Assembly (NCBI RefSeq): GCF_947581785.1
Contig: NZ_CANPVO010000049.1
Coordinates: 1-39,002, forward strand
Length of the DNA stretch: 39,002 bases
Direction of reading: 5' to 3'
Source of the DNA: Candidatus Palauibacter polyketidifaciens
GTDB lineage: Bacteria > Gemmatimonadota > Gemmatimonadetes > Palauibacterales > Palauibacteraceae
Under the pieces are notes generated by a model that worked only from the letters and a program-made list of their open reading frames with translations, was not told the origin of the DNA and made no database searches. A program made the position numbers and the translations under genes. Positions 17,451-25,185 of the stretch are shown here, piece by piece. Each line of letters opens with the position of its first letter. Position 1 is the first letter of the stretch.

Positions 17451-18914
17451 ATGCAGTTTGAATCGAAGCCGTCCGGCACTACCCTCGTCAATCACACCGT
17501 CGCCTCCGGGAGCACCGCAAGCGTGACCACCACAGAACGGCGGACCGACCCCACAACCCGGCCGGATCGCCAGCTTCCTCCCGGTCCGCCGCGCAAGAAG
17601 CTCCGGACCATGCGCCGGCTGGCGGCCGACTACACCGGCTTCTTCCACTGGCTCTACGAACGCTGGGGCGACATCGTCTACTTCGAAGTGCCCAACGGCA
17701 GGCACTGCGCGGTCTTCGACCCGGACATCGCCGAGGAGGCCCTCGGGCGGAATCCGGAGCTGTTCCAGAAAGACACTCCGGCTTTCGCTTTCGAGGTCAT
17801 TCAGTCCCCCTGCCTCGCCAGGACGCCGTTCGGCGACGAGCACCGACGCCTCACGGATCTCATGCTCACCGCGTTTACTCCCGAGCGGACCGAGGCATTC
17901 AGGCGGATCGCCGTCTCGGAAGCCTCGTCCTTCGCCGAGGGGTTCACGGCGGGAAGCACCGTCGATTTCCGGGCCGAGGTCGAGCGCTACACATGGAACG
18001 CGCTGACGACTTCGATGCTCGGCGCCGGGAGTGAACTGGGCCCGGGGCCGGGTCTCGCCATGCTGAGGGCGGCCAAGCTCAGCTTCATCGTGTTCGCCAT
18101 GCCCGGTTACAAGCTGATCAGGAAACTGCCCCTGCCGCACGATCTGAAGGCGCGCAAGGCGATCAGACCGCTTGATACGGCCGTGTATGACTCGATCCGG
18201 AAGGCCAGGGATCCCGACAGTCGGGAAACGAGTCTGATCGCGCACTTCGTCCAGGCGACGGAGCGGGGAGAGTCGGACTGGTCCTTCAGCAGTGACTCGG
18301 AGATTCGCGACGAGGCGTACGCGGCGTTCGTCGGCGCCTGGGATCCGGCTGTTCATGCGATGGCCTACATTCCGCACTACCTGAGCCGCAATCCGGGGGT
18401 TCGGGCGCGGCTCGAGGAGGAAGTGGATCGCGTCGCCGGCGACCGGCCGTTGCGTGCCGAGGACCTCGAGCGGCTTCCTTACGCCGAGGCCGTCTTCAAC
18501 GAGCTGCTTCGTCTTCAGCCTGCAGCCCCGCTCCTGGTGCCCCGCCGGGCGGTGCAGGACACGTCGCTCGGCGGCTACTTCATACCAAAGGGCACTCTGG
18601 TCGACGTCGTCACGCACGTGATGCACCGCCGGGTCGACTACTGGCGGGACGCCGAGGAGTTCAAGCCTGAGCGCTGGCTGGAGGGACAGGCGTGCCCGCG
18701 CGGGGTCTACAAGCCGTTCGGCATAGAGCCCAGAGGCTGCAAGGGCATTCCCCTCGCCATGGCTGTCTGCGTCTCCGGACTCGCCGGCCTGGCCCGGAAA
18801 TGGCGACTGGAGCCGGAATCCGACGAGCTGCCGGCCGACGGCCTGGAAGTCGGCCTCCTGAGCGGCCCCATCCGCACCAGGGTCGTGCCTCGAGCCCTGC
18901 GGCTCCAGACCTGA
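17451..18914 (+). CDS. Second cytochrome P450, divergent haem loop
   Basis: 487 residues, starting at the ATG at 17451; an N-terminal extension of about 40 residues precedes LPPGPPRKKL. The cysteine loop is FGIEPRGCKG with Cys at about 430, so the usual GxGxHxC becomes GIEPRGC, and ELLR and KPERWL mark the K-helix and meander. The I-helix reads AFVGAWDPAVHAM and lacks the conserved Thr, with Asp-Pro in its place. Both P450s here share the PPGP hinge, PLP segment and missing Thr, so they look like paralogues that act on related substrates. No ferredoxin or reductase gene is in the window. Confidence 0.9.
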   Translation: MQFESKPSGTTLVNHTVASGSTASVTTTERRTDPTTRPDRQLPPGPPRKKLRTMRRLAADYTGFFHWLYERWGDIVYFEVPNGRHCAVFDPDIAEEALGRNPELFQKDTPAFAFEVIQSPCLARTPFGDEHRRLTDLMLTAFTPERTEAFRRIAVSEASSFAEGFTAGSTVDFRAEVERYTWNALTTSMLGAGSELGPGPGLAMLRAAKLSFIVFAMPGYKLIRKLPLPHDLKARKAIRPLDTAVYDSIRKARDPDSRETSLIAHFVQATERGESDWSFSSDSEIRDEAYAAFVGAWDPAVHAMAYIPHYLSRNPGVRARLEEEVDRVAGDRPLRAEDLERLPYAEAVFNELLRLQPAAPLLVPRRAVQDTSLGGYFIPKGTLVDVVTHVMHRRVDYWRDAEEFKPERWLEGQACPRGVYKPFGIEPRGCKGIPLAMAVCVSGLAGLARKWRLEPESDELPADGLEVGLLSGPIRTRVVPRALRLQT

Positions 18915-18959
18915 CGGGCCCGGATACGGGCGAGGAGTTCGTGCGGGTCGGCCTCTGCC

Positions 18960-18989
18960 GCGGTGGAAGACGGGCGGGATGTCATGGCT
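18960..18989. repeat. 30-base exact repeat, copy 1
   Basis: These 30 bases are identical and in the same orientation to 23686-23715. The second copy covers the start codon and first codons of the ureohydrolase lipoprotein gene (MTSRPSSTA). Here the same start codon and nine codons lie immediately after the stop of the 86-residue gene, on the same strand, and then diverge. Confidence 0.8.
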
Positions 18990-19248
18990 ATGTTTTTGCG
19001 ACGACCTTCAGGATCACGCCAGCCAGGTCCTCGATGTTGTCGACGATTCCGTTGATCTTCTCGTTGCGCGAGCCGGCGCCGTTCACGATCTCCATCAGCT
19101 CCGCCAGCCGCTGCTTGTCGCTGGGCTTCGGAAAGAGTTCGTTGATCTCGCGATCCGTCATCGTGGTCAGCGACGAGATGTCGCCAGCCAGGTCACGCGC
19201 GGTCTCCTGCCTGGCCTCCGCAGCGATCTCGCTCCAGTTCAGGCCCAT
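18988..19248 (-). CDS. Small helical protein, function unknown
   Basis: 86 residues from the ATG at 19248, which has AGGAG seven to eight bases upstream; an ATG at 19266 is in frame but lacks such a site. The protein is charged and mainly helical (NWSEIAAEARQETARDLAGD; KPSDKQRLAELMEIVNGAGS), with no signal peptide or membrane segment. It starts 10 bases after the stop of the lipoprotein gene and must be in its operon. I recognise no family. Confidence 0.7.
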   Translation of the reverse strand: MGLNWSEIAAEARQETARDLAGDISSLTTMTDREINELFPKPSDKQRLAELMEIVNGAGSRNEKINGIVDNIEDLAGVILKVVAKT

Positions 19249-19258
19249 GCTCGTTCTC

Positions 19259-19912
19259 CTATTCATTCGGTTCCGTGCCCGTGATGATCGCCTTGGCCGC
19301 TTCGATCCTGCGTAGATACTCGGCGGCGTCGTCGACACCCGCGCGGAGGCTCGACACCGCGCTGTCGACCCCGTCGATCACCCCGTAGACCCGGTCTTCC
19401 GTCACACCCGCGGCCTCGAGAAAGCGATCACGGTTCCCGGCGACCTCGGCCGCCGACCAGAGAAAGCTGGTGAGCGTGTTGTTGATCGCCGCCGCCTCGT
19501 CATACTCCCGTTCGATGCTCCGGCGGATGAGACGCTCCAGCTCATCGAGCGGCACCACGAGCTCGACACGCATCCGGTTGATCTCCTGCTGCAGTGCCGG
19601 GCCGGCGTCGACCAGAAACCGGAGGCGCTCGGCTTCGCTCTCGCTCTCGACGATGCGGCGCCACTCCGCGGCGACGTCCCGTCTGCTGAAGATCCTCCGG
19701 GCGAACTCCGGCACGAACGTCTCGTCGATGAAGCGGTCGACCTCACGGCGCTTGAGGTCGAAATACCGCTGCAGGAGCGTGATGTTGGCGTTCTCCAGAG
19801 CCCTGAGGCGCTGACCGAGGGCCTGCGACAACTCCGGCGCTTCGCTCGGAATGCTCGCGCACCCCGCCAGGACCGACGTCAGGAGCCCCAGCAGGGCAAG
19901 ACGGACTCTCAT
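19259..19912 (-). CDS. Helical lipoprotein, function unknown
   Basis: 217 residues. A signal peptide ends in the lipobox LAGC (Cys18). The mature part is almost entirely predicted helix with heptad-like charge patterns (LGQRLRALENANITLLQRYF, LERLIRRSIEREYDEAAAIN), suggesting a coiled-coil or helical-bundle envelope protein. I do not recognise a named family. It is followed by the 86-residue gene, forming a two-gene unit downstream of the SLC13-type transporter. Confidence 0.75.
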   Translation of the reverse strand: MRVRLALLGLLTSVLAGCASIPSEAPELSQALGQRLRALENANITLLQRYFDLKRREVDRFIDETFVPEFARRIFSRRDVAAEWRRIVESESEAERLRFLVDAGPALQQEINRMRVELVVPLDELERLIRRSIEREYDEAAAINNTLTSFLWSAAEVAGNRDRFLEAAGVTEDRVYGVIDGVDSAVSSLRAGVDDAAEYLRRIEAAKAIITGTEPNE

Positions 19913-20033
19913 GTATGCACTCTCCTCATGAGTCGAGTTCAGGGTCGCCCCCGGGTACGCCCGAGCGCGGGAATCAACGGGCGGTGTGCGGCGAGGGGGA
20001 CGATTCTACAAGGTCAGGGCACGACGCGCGGCT

Positions 20034-22391
20034 TCAGCCTGCGGGCACGAGCCGCCATACGAGGGGGAGGACGGTCAGGACCACGGCCATGACCAGGACC
20101 AGCAGCGGGAATCCCGCCTTGATGAAATCGACGAATCGGTATCCGCCGAAACCCATCACCAACAGATTGACCGGGTGGCCCACCGGGCTCATGAAGGCGC
20201 AGGAACTTGCCACCGCGACCGTCATCATCAGCGCCTGGGGCGAGAGTCCTTCACTCGTGGCCGTGCTGAGAGCAATCGGCGACATGAGGACCGACACCGC
20301 CGCCGTCGGCATCATCTGAGCGGACAGCGCGGTGATCAGGAAAAGTCCCGCCACCACGGCCAGAGGGCCGAAGTCCGCCAGAGATCCCAGCACCGCCTCG
20401 GCCACCAGCGCGGCCGTTCCGGATTCCTGCATCGCCAGTCCCAGGCTCAGCATCCCCGCGATCAGGACCACCGCCTTCAACTCGATACACCGATAGGCCT
20501 CTTCGATGTTGAGACAGCCCGTCAGCACCATCGCGACCGCTCCGATCGGCGCCGCGATGAAGATCGGCAGAAGGCCCGAGACCACCGAAGCCAGGACGCC
20601 CGTCATGATGACGGCGCTGACCGGAGCCTTCCGGCTTCGCACCACCTCCGCCGCCCCTTCGGTCATGACGAGGAAGTCCGGGTGTTCCACCAGGAGCGCG
20701 AGCTTGTTCCTGTCGCCGTAAAGCAGGAACGCATCGCCCGGGAGCAGTTCCATTCGCGGGAGCCCGCTCCGGTAGATCTTTCCATTCCGCCATATCGCAA
20801 GGATGGAAACACCGTAGTTCTTGCGGAACCCGAGTTCCTCGATCGTCTTTCCCGCGAACGTCGTGCGCGGAGAAAGCGAAGCCTCCGCCAGGCCGACGGT
20901 GTCCGACTCCAGCCGGCTGAAGTCCAGGGGACGGTTGTCGCCCACCGTCAATCCCTGGAGCCCCCCCAGAATCTCGAGATCCTCGAACCGCCCCCGGAGC
21001 AGGAGGACGTCCCCTCCCTCGAGTTTCGTGTCCGGATCCGGCATGAGAAGCTCTTCATCGGCCCGCAGGATCCCCACCACCGTCAGGCCGAATGCATCGG
21101 CCAACCGGGTTTCCGCGAGCAGCTGACCGGCGAGCAGCGATTCTTCCGAGATTCTGACGCTCTGGATCCGGCGCTCCAGCCGGTAGCGGGGAAGCAGTTC
21201 TCCTGCCGGCACGGAATGGACGGCGCCGAACGTCCGGTCCTCCCCCGGTGCGGCGAGGCGTCCGCTCTTCGCCGCAACCAGCAGGCGGTCCCCCGGAGCG
21301 AGCGTCATCAGCCGCAATCCCGTGCGATGCGCCCGATCGCCCCGCAGAATCGCGAGTACGTGCAGGCCACGGGTCCGGCGCAGATCCGCCTCTCGAACGG
21401 TCTGCCCGATCAGCGGCGAATCTTCCGCCAACTCCAGTTCCGCGACCTCGATGGAGGCGTCGGCGATCCGCTCCAGCGTTCGGTCCCGCGACTCGATCTC
21501 CAGGTGCTTCCATGCGCGCAGGGCCTCGAACCGCTCGAGGGTGCCTTCGACGACCAGCTCATCTCCCCCGCCCAGAACGAAGTCGGTCCCGGGCGCGAGG
21601 ATCATCTGCCCGCTTCGCTGCACGGCGACCACGTTGAGGCCCAGGGCCTGGCCCAACCGGCTCTGCTGCAGCGTCCTGCCCGCCAGGGTCGAATCGTCTG
21701 GGGCTCTCAGCATGCCGATCAGGCCGCGCAGGTCGTAGAGTCCCCCCAGATCCGCGGGAGTCGATTCCTTCTTCGGATCCCGGTCCGGAAACAGCCGTCG
21801 GCCCAGGAAAGTCATGTAGACGATTCCGACCGCGAGCGCGGTCAGCCCGACGGGCGTGAACGAGAACATCCCGAAGGGCTCGAACCCGGCGTCCTGCAGC
21901 GCCCCGTTGACGAGGATGTTCGGCGCGGTCCCGATCAGGGTCGTCATCCCGCCGAGCAGGGATCCGAAGGCGAGGGGCATGAGCAGCTTGGACGGCGGCG
22001 TCCCCGTGCGGCGGGCCATGTCCAGCACGACCGGCAGCATGAGCGCCGTGATCCCGATGTCGTTCATGATTCCCGACAGGAGGCCCACCGTGGCCATCAT
22101 CACCGCGACGAGGCGGCCGACTCCATCGCCCGATGCCGCCAGAACGCGCTGGCCAATGAAATGAGCCACCCCGGTCCGCGTGAGCGCTCCGCTCAGGACC
22201 AGGACCGAGGCGATGGTGATGACCGCTTCGTTGGCGAAGCCCATGACCGCCTGCTCGCCCTCGAGGATGCCGGTCACGACGAGACTCAGCATCACCATCA
22301 ACGCGACGAGGTCTACCCGGATCTTCTCGGTGACGAACAGGACCACCGCGACCGCGAGAATCCCCCCGACGACGAAGACCTCGAGATTCAC
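20034..22391 (-). CDS. SLC13/DASS-type permease with four RCK-C (TrkA-C) domains
   Basis: 785 residues. N-terminal membrane half about 1-200 (MNDIGITALMLPVVL near 110 and IGTAPNILVNGAL near 155 are the SLC13 signatures), a long soluble insert, and a C-terminal membrane half from about 590. The insert holds four repeats of the RCK-C/TrkA-C pattern (L-x-G-x-x-x-x-x-x-x-L...GL-x-V-x-A-I-x-R...L-x-x-G-D-x-L), starting near 235, 320, 415 and 505. Two RCK-C copies are usual, so four is notable. The family moves anions such as sulfate or dicarboxylates with sodium, and the RCK-C domains probably sense a ligand. It lies 75 bases after the ureohydrolase gene on the same strand. Confidence 0.88.
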   Translation of the reverse strand: MNLEVFVVGGILAVAVVLFVTEKIRVDLVALMVMLSLVVTGILEGEQAVMGFANEAVITIASVLVLSGALTRTGVAHFIGQRVLAASGDGVGRLVAVMMATVGLLSGIMNDIGITALMLPVVLDMARRTGTPPSKLLMPLAFGSLLGGMTTLIGTAPNILVNGALQDAGFEPFGMFSFTPVGLTALAVGIVYMTFLGRRLFPDRDPKKESTPADLGGLYDLRGLIGMLRAPDDSTLAGRTLQQSRLGQALGLNVVAVQRSGQMILAPGTDFVLGGGDELVVEGTLERFEALRAWKHLEIESRDRTLERIADASIEVAELELAEDSPLIGQTVREADLRRTRGLHVLAILRGDRAHRTGLRLMTLAPGDRLLVAAKSGRLAAPGEDRTFGAVHSVPAGELLPRYRLERRIQSVRISEESLLAGQLLAETRLADAFGLTVVGILRADEELLMPDPDTKLEGGDVLLLRGRFEDLEILGGLQGLTVGDNRPLDFSRLESDTVGLAEASLSPRTTFAGKTIEELGFRKNYGVSILAIWRNGKIYRSGLPRMELLPGDAFLLYGDRNKLALLVEHPDFLVMTEGAAEVVRSRKAPVSAVIMTGVLASVVSGLLPIFIAAPIGAVAMVLTGCLNIEEAYRCIELKAVVLIAGMLSLGLAMQESGTAALVAEAVLGSLADFGPLAVVAGLFLITALSAQMMPTAAVSVLMSPIALSTATSEGLSPQALMMTVAVASSCAFMSPVGHPVNLLVMGFGGYRFVDFIKAGFPLLVLVMAVVLTVLPLVWRLVPAG

Positions 22392-22466
22392 TCAGCCGCC
22401 GCGAGTCGGGGATCGCCCGGTCCATGGGGTTTCGTCATCCAGTCCTTTTTCCGCGCGCGCGGGCGG

Positions 22467-23711
22467 CTACCGGCGGCCGTCGTCGCGCGTGAGGGGACTC
22501 AGGTAGTCGCGGTTGCCGAGGCCGAGCTTCCGGAGAGCGATGCCCGTCATGCACTCGTCCACGATCTTCTTGGCGTTGAGCATGGTCGTGTAGCCGGGGT
22601 CGACGAGCGGGTTGAGTTCGACCAGGTCGAAGCCCACCACGTTGTTCTCCGAGCAGAGCCCGCGGACCATGTAGAAGACCTCCCGGGGCGTCAGGCCTCC
22701 CGGCACCGGCGTCCCCGTGCCCGAGGTGTAGGCCGGGTCCATGACGTCGATGTCGAAGGAGATGTGCAGGTATTCGGGGCCTTCGTTCGCCTGGTCGAGG
22801 ACTTCGGTCATGACGTTCGTCCAGCCGTCCCGGTCGATCTCGGCCATCGTGTGGTACCGCATGTCGTTCGCCCGCATCCACTCGAAGCCCGACGGCCCCG
22901 GCCAACTGCCCCGCAACCCCACCTGGATGAAGTTCCGGCCGAGGATGTGGCCGTCATCGATCAGGCGGCGCACCGGCTGCGCGTGCGAGATCAGGTGGCC
23001 GTGCCGGGCGTCCCCCGCATCGTAGTGCGCGTCGAAGTGGATGACGCCGACGTTCTCCTTGCCGTACACATCCGCGAGTCCCGCCACGTTGGCGAACTCG
23101 ATCGAGTGGTCCCCCCCGATGATCACGGGGATGGCGCCCGTCTCCGCGATCTCGCGCACCATGCGGCGGATCGGCGGCATGCTGCGCTCCACGCTCAGGT
23201 TGTCGATGGGCGCGTTGCCGTAATCGACCGCCGTGAGTTCGCTTCGCCACGAGATCATCGTCTCCATGCTGCCCACGCTGCGCCGCATGGCCCGGAGCGC
23301 GGTCGGTCCCTCGCCCGCCCCGCGGTACCCCACCCCCATGTCGACCGGCGCCCCCATGAAGGCGACTTCGACCTCGCCCGCGACGAGGTCCTCGGGCGTG
23401 CGCGCGATCGGCAGCCCGAAGAAGGTGAGGACGGATCCGACCTCGATGGGTCCCGGTTCCCGCGGAGGATCCCCGGAGATGTCCCGGTCCTGCCACACCG
23501 CGAGGTTGGGGTCGCTCGCGTCGAGCCGGATGATGGCCGAGTCGGCCGGGAGCGGCTCCCGTTCGGGGACGGTGTCGGGGGCAGCGTCCGTAACGGTGTC
23601 CGCCGGCGCATCCGTGGCCGCGACCTCGCCTGATTCCGGCGGCGGAACCTCGCACGCCGCCAGCAGCAGGCCACAAAGGAGGAGGGCGGTGGAAGACGGG
23701 CGGGATGTCAT
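22467..23711 (-). CDS. Ureohydrolase (agmatinase/arginase family) with lipoprotein signal
   Basis: 414 residues from the ATG at 23711. The N-terminus MTSRPSSTALLLCGLLLAAC is a lipoprotein signal peptide with Cys20, followed by an acidic, proline/alanine-rich linker of about 70 residues. The catalytic domain has the dimanganese motifs GGDHS, HFDAHYDAG and SFDIDVMDP plus the later Glu in DLVELNP, so it should be active. Agmatinases and arginases are normally cytoplasmic; an export signal here points to hydrolysis of a guanidino compound outside the inner membrane. A longer frame to 23819 exists but would hide the signal peptide. The SLC13-type permease is downstream on the same strand. Confidence 0.9.
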   Translation of the reverse strand: MTSRPSSTALLLCGLLLAACEVPPPESGEVAATDAPADTVTDAAPDTVPEREPLPADSAIIRLDASDPNLAVWQDRDISGDPPREPGPIEVGSVLTFFGLPIARTPEDLVAGEVEVAFMGAPVDMGVGYRGAGEGPTALRAMRRSVGSMETMISWRSELTAVDYGNAPIDNLSVERSMPPIRRMVREIAETGAIPVIIGGDHSIEFANVAGLADVYGKENVGVIHFDAHYDAGDARHGHLISHAQPVRRLIDDGHILGRNFIQVGLRGSWPGPSGFEWMRANDMRYHTMAEIDRDGWTNVMTEVLDQANEGPEYLHISFDIDVMDPAYTSGTGTPVPGGLTPREVFYMVRGLCSENNVVGFDLVELNPLVDPGYTTMLNAKKIVDECMTGIALRKLGLGNRDYLSPLTRDDGRR

Positions 23712-23715
23712 GGCT
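23686..23715. repeat. 30-base exact repeat, copy 2
   Basis: Identical to 18960-18989. This copy covers the start codon and first codons of the ureohydrolase lipoprotein gene and is probably the parental one. Confidence 0.8.
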
Positions 23716-23837
23716 TCAATCACGTCGGGCAGCCGGCGCGGAGGAGAGGGGATCGTCTCGGTGGGAAGCCTACGGAGCGCCACACCGGCGGGCAATCGGA
23801 GAGGCGCGTTCATGGTCACCGGGGGCAGAGTTTGGAG

Positions 23838-23872
23838 TTCGGGTCAGGGGACCCTAAACCCAAGAGCCCCGA
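23838..23872 (+). repeat. Short direct repeat A flanking the Abi-like fragment
   Basis: About 35 bases, roughly 85% identical to 24406-24441, ending in the exact shared block AACCCAAGAGCCCCGA. The repeat starts TTCGGGTC, similar to the T-arm of a tRNA. Repeats A and B enclose the truncated Abi-like gene. Confidence 0.6.
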
Positions 23873-23896
23873 GGACGAAACGGCCTCGGGGCTCTT
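23862..23896. terminator. Strong 13-base-pair hairpin, terminator-like
   Basis: AAGAGCCCCGAGG at 23862-23874 pairs perfectly with CCTCGGGGCTCTT at 23884-23896 around a nine-base loop. No T run follows on either strand beyond the TT in the stem. It lies between divergent genes, so it terminates nothing now present; it may be left from a tRNA or other transcript that has been lost. Confidence 0.55.
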
Positions 23897-24004
23897 ACCT
23901 CAGCGTCTTGCTGCACCCGAAGGCCTTTAGCAGTAGAGGACGACCTGAGGCATACACATGGAGTATCGTCAACTCTCACCCAAGCCGCAACTTGTGGAGT
24001 TGCT

Positions 24005-24403
24005 ATGCTATCGATCGAAGGTCTTCGAAGTGTGCTTTCGGCGGAGCGGCTGAGTGCCTACGCGCTGCCTGAGGACGCCGACGAAGTCGACACCGTCGCC
24101 AGATACCTCTGGAACCTGGCGCTGTGCAGCGCCCTCCAGCCAGCGCTTCATACCCTCGAGATTACCGTCCGAAACCGCCTCTTCAACATCTCCAGAAGGA
24201 TCGTAGATGAGACCAGGCTAAGTTTCGACAAGATCCCGTGTTGGCTCGACGCTCGTCCCCCGCTACTTGCTGACCGCGAGCGTCAGGCCGTCTCTCGTCC
24301 GGTTCGCGGCAGCGTCGAGGGCATCTCGCTTGATCCGATTCGCCCCGCCGCCAAGAACCCCAAACAGGATCCATGTGCGTTGGTCACTGGGAGCAGGGTC
24401 TGA
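24005..24403 (+). pseudogene. Truncated Abi-like (abortive infection) protein gene
   Basis: 132 codons. The first 95 residues match the start of Abi-like proteins: LSIEGLRSVLSAERLSAY, then VARYLWNLALCSALQPALHT and LEITVRNRLF, the helix that family members write as YLWNxALSxALxPxLxxLEVxxRNxL. Full-length relatives are about 200-330 residues. From about residue 95 the sequence (SRPVRGSVEGISLDP) no longer resembles the family, and the frame ends directly at direct repeat B. It is probably a broken remnant of a phage-defence gene. Confidence 0.6.
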
Positions 24404-24405
24404 TG

Positions 24406-24441
24406 TTCGGATCCGGGGGGCCCTTAACCCAAGAGCCCCGA
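24406..24441 (+). repeat. Short direct repeat B flanking the Abi-like fragment
   Basis: About 36 bases, the partner of 23838-23872. It shares AACCCAAGAGCCCCGA exactly but the right half of the hairpin seen after copy A is missing here, so copy B is cut in the middle of the old hairpin. Confidence 0.6.
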
Positions 24442-24488
24442 TGTGTATTCGTGGGGGGAAGAGCCAACGCGGTGTAGTGCTGAGTCGG

Positions 24489-24701
24489 TCAAGCCGGCAC
24501 CAGGCGCTGGCCCTTCGGTTCCGGTACGGGCCGTCCCAACTCACGTGCCCGGTCGATCCACAGCTGCATTGCATCCTTGATGTTGCTCAAGGCGCTCTCG
24601 TGATCGTCTCCGTGCGCCATGCACCCGGGCAACTCGGGCGCCTCGGCGACGAAAGCCTGATCATCGTCGCTCCAGTAGAGAATGATCTCGTACTTGTACA
24701 T
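24489..24701 (-). CDS. HicB-family antitoxin, apparently orphan
   Basis: 70 residues: MYKYEIILYWSDDDQAFVAE, then APELPGCMAHGDDHESAL and NIKDAMQLWIDRARELG, the standard single-domain HicB partial RNase-H fold. There is no C-terminal DNA-binding domain. HicB neutralises the HicA mRNA interferase. Its start overlaps (TGATG) the stop of an upstream frame of which only about 28 codons survive, and no complete HicA is visible on either side. Low-copy remains of a toxin-antitoxin pair are the likely explanation. Confidence 0.8.
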   Translation of the reverse strand: MYKYEIILYWSDDDQAFVAEAPELPGCMAHGDDHESALSNIKDAMQLWIDRARELGRPVPEPKGQRLVPA

Positions 24702-24790
24702 CAGTCGTCTGCTCCCAACTTGTACTTGAGGATCAGCTGCCGAACCTGCCTAACCCCGGCTTTAACACAAGGGTCCGCCGCAGTCTCAAC
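24701..24790 (-). pseudogene. 3' remnant of the gene upstream of hicB
   Basis: About 28 codons ending VRQVRQLILKYKLGADD and a TGA that overlaps the hicB ATG. The overlap shows that a coupled upstream gene once existed. The upstream part is replaced by the DUF6526 fragment. The residual sequence does not resemble the usual HicA C-terminus, so I cannot name the lost gene. Confidence 0.45.
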
Positions 24791-24803
24791 CGCCCATCAT
24801 CAG

Positions 24804-24860
24804 CGGGATTCCATCAAGCAGGCCGTCGAAGACTGGCGCGCCGACCACCAGCGCATCTGA
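24804..24860 (+). pseudogene. 3' fragment of a DUF6526 gene
   Basis: The last 18 codons read RDSIKQAVEDWRADHQRI and stop, nearly the same as the end of the intact DUF6526 gene at 38181-38234 (RKAIKEAVESWRADHQRI). The DNA is about 80% identical over the shared 48 bases. Nothing of the gene remains upstream of this point. Confidence 0.7.
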
Positions 24861-24931
24861 ACGGCACGCTCGCCGCGGTTCCCGGATGCGCGACGAGCCC
24901 GCGGCCAACCCTCCCTCTCGCGTAAGTCCAA

Positions 24932-24974
24932 TGGAGCCGCATCGGATTCGAACCGACGACCTCCTGCTTGCAAA
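24932..24974 (-). other. 3' half of a tRNA-Ala(TGC) gene, probable attachment site
   Basis: On the minus strand the 43 bases read from the anticodon loop TTTGCAA through the 3' anticodon stem GCAGG, variable loop, T-arm GTCGG-TTCGAAT-CCGAT and acceptor strand CGGCTCC-A. The match stops exactly at the 5' edge of the anticodon loop; no GCAGG partner strand, D-arm or 5' acceptor strand follows. One extra base separates T stem and acceptor compared with ordinary tRNA-Ala. A tRNA 3' half starting at the anticodon loop is the usual duplicated core left by tyrosine-recombinase integration. By its orientation the element should lie to the right of this point. Confidence 0.7.
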
Positions 24975-24990
24975 ACGTCGATCAGGGTTT

Positions 24991-25012
24991 GTGATTTACG
25001 GCAAGAAATCAC
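24991..25012. repeat. Inverted repeat next to the tRNA fragment
   Basis: GTGATTT (24991-24997) and AAATCAC (25006-25012) form a perfect seven-base inverted repeat around eight bases; TTTACG/CGTAAA forms a second, offset pairing. It starts 17 bases from the tRNA core. It could be a recombinase binding site of the element; this is inference. Confidence 0.4.
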
Positions 25013-25185
25013 GTAAAGTCAACTGGGACTGCACGATCTGCCGTTCTTGCCATGAGGCCACGACGAGCCCGGTCACGCTCGGATAGCGAGAAGATCGGCT
25101 CAAACAGCGGGAATCTGACGGGCCTTTGACGCTGACGTTCGCACTACACGAACCGGGGTCGCCCCTCCACCACAAGGAAGTCACG

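Noticed and set aside
18707-18985. Minus-strand frame starting MTSRPSSTA, like the ureohydrolase
   Set aside because: Only the 30-base repeat is shared; the rest is antisense to the P450 haem-loop region and is not a gene.
19986-23633. A 1215-codon open frame on the plus strand across the SLC13 and ureohydrolase genes
   Set aside because: It is antisense to two genes with clear motifs and is rich in Arg, His and Gln, as expected for the shadow frame of high-GC coding DNA.
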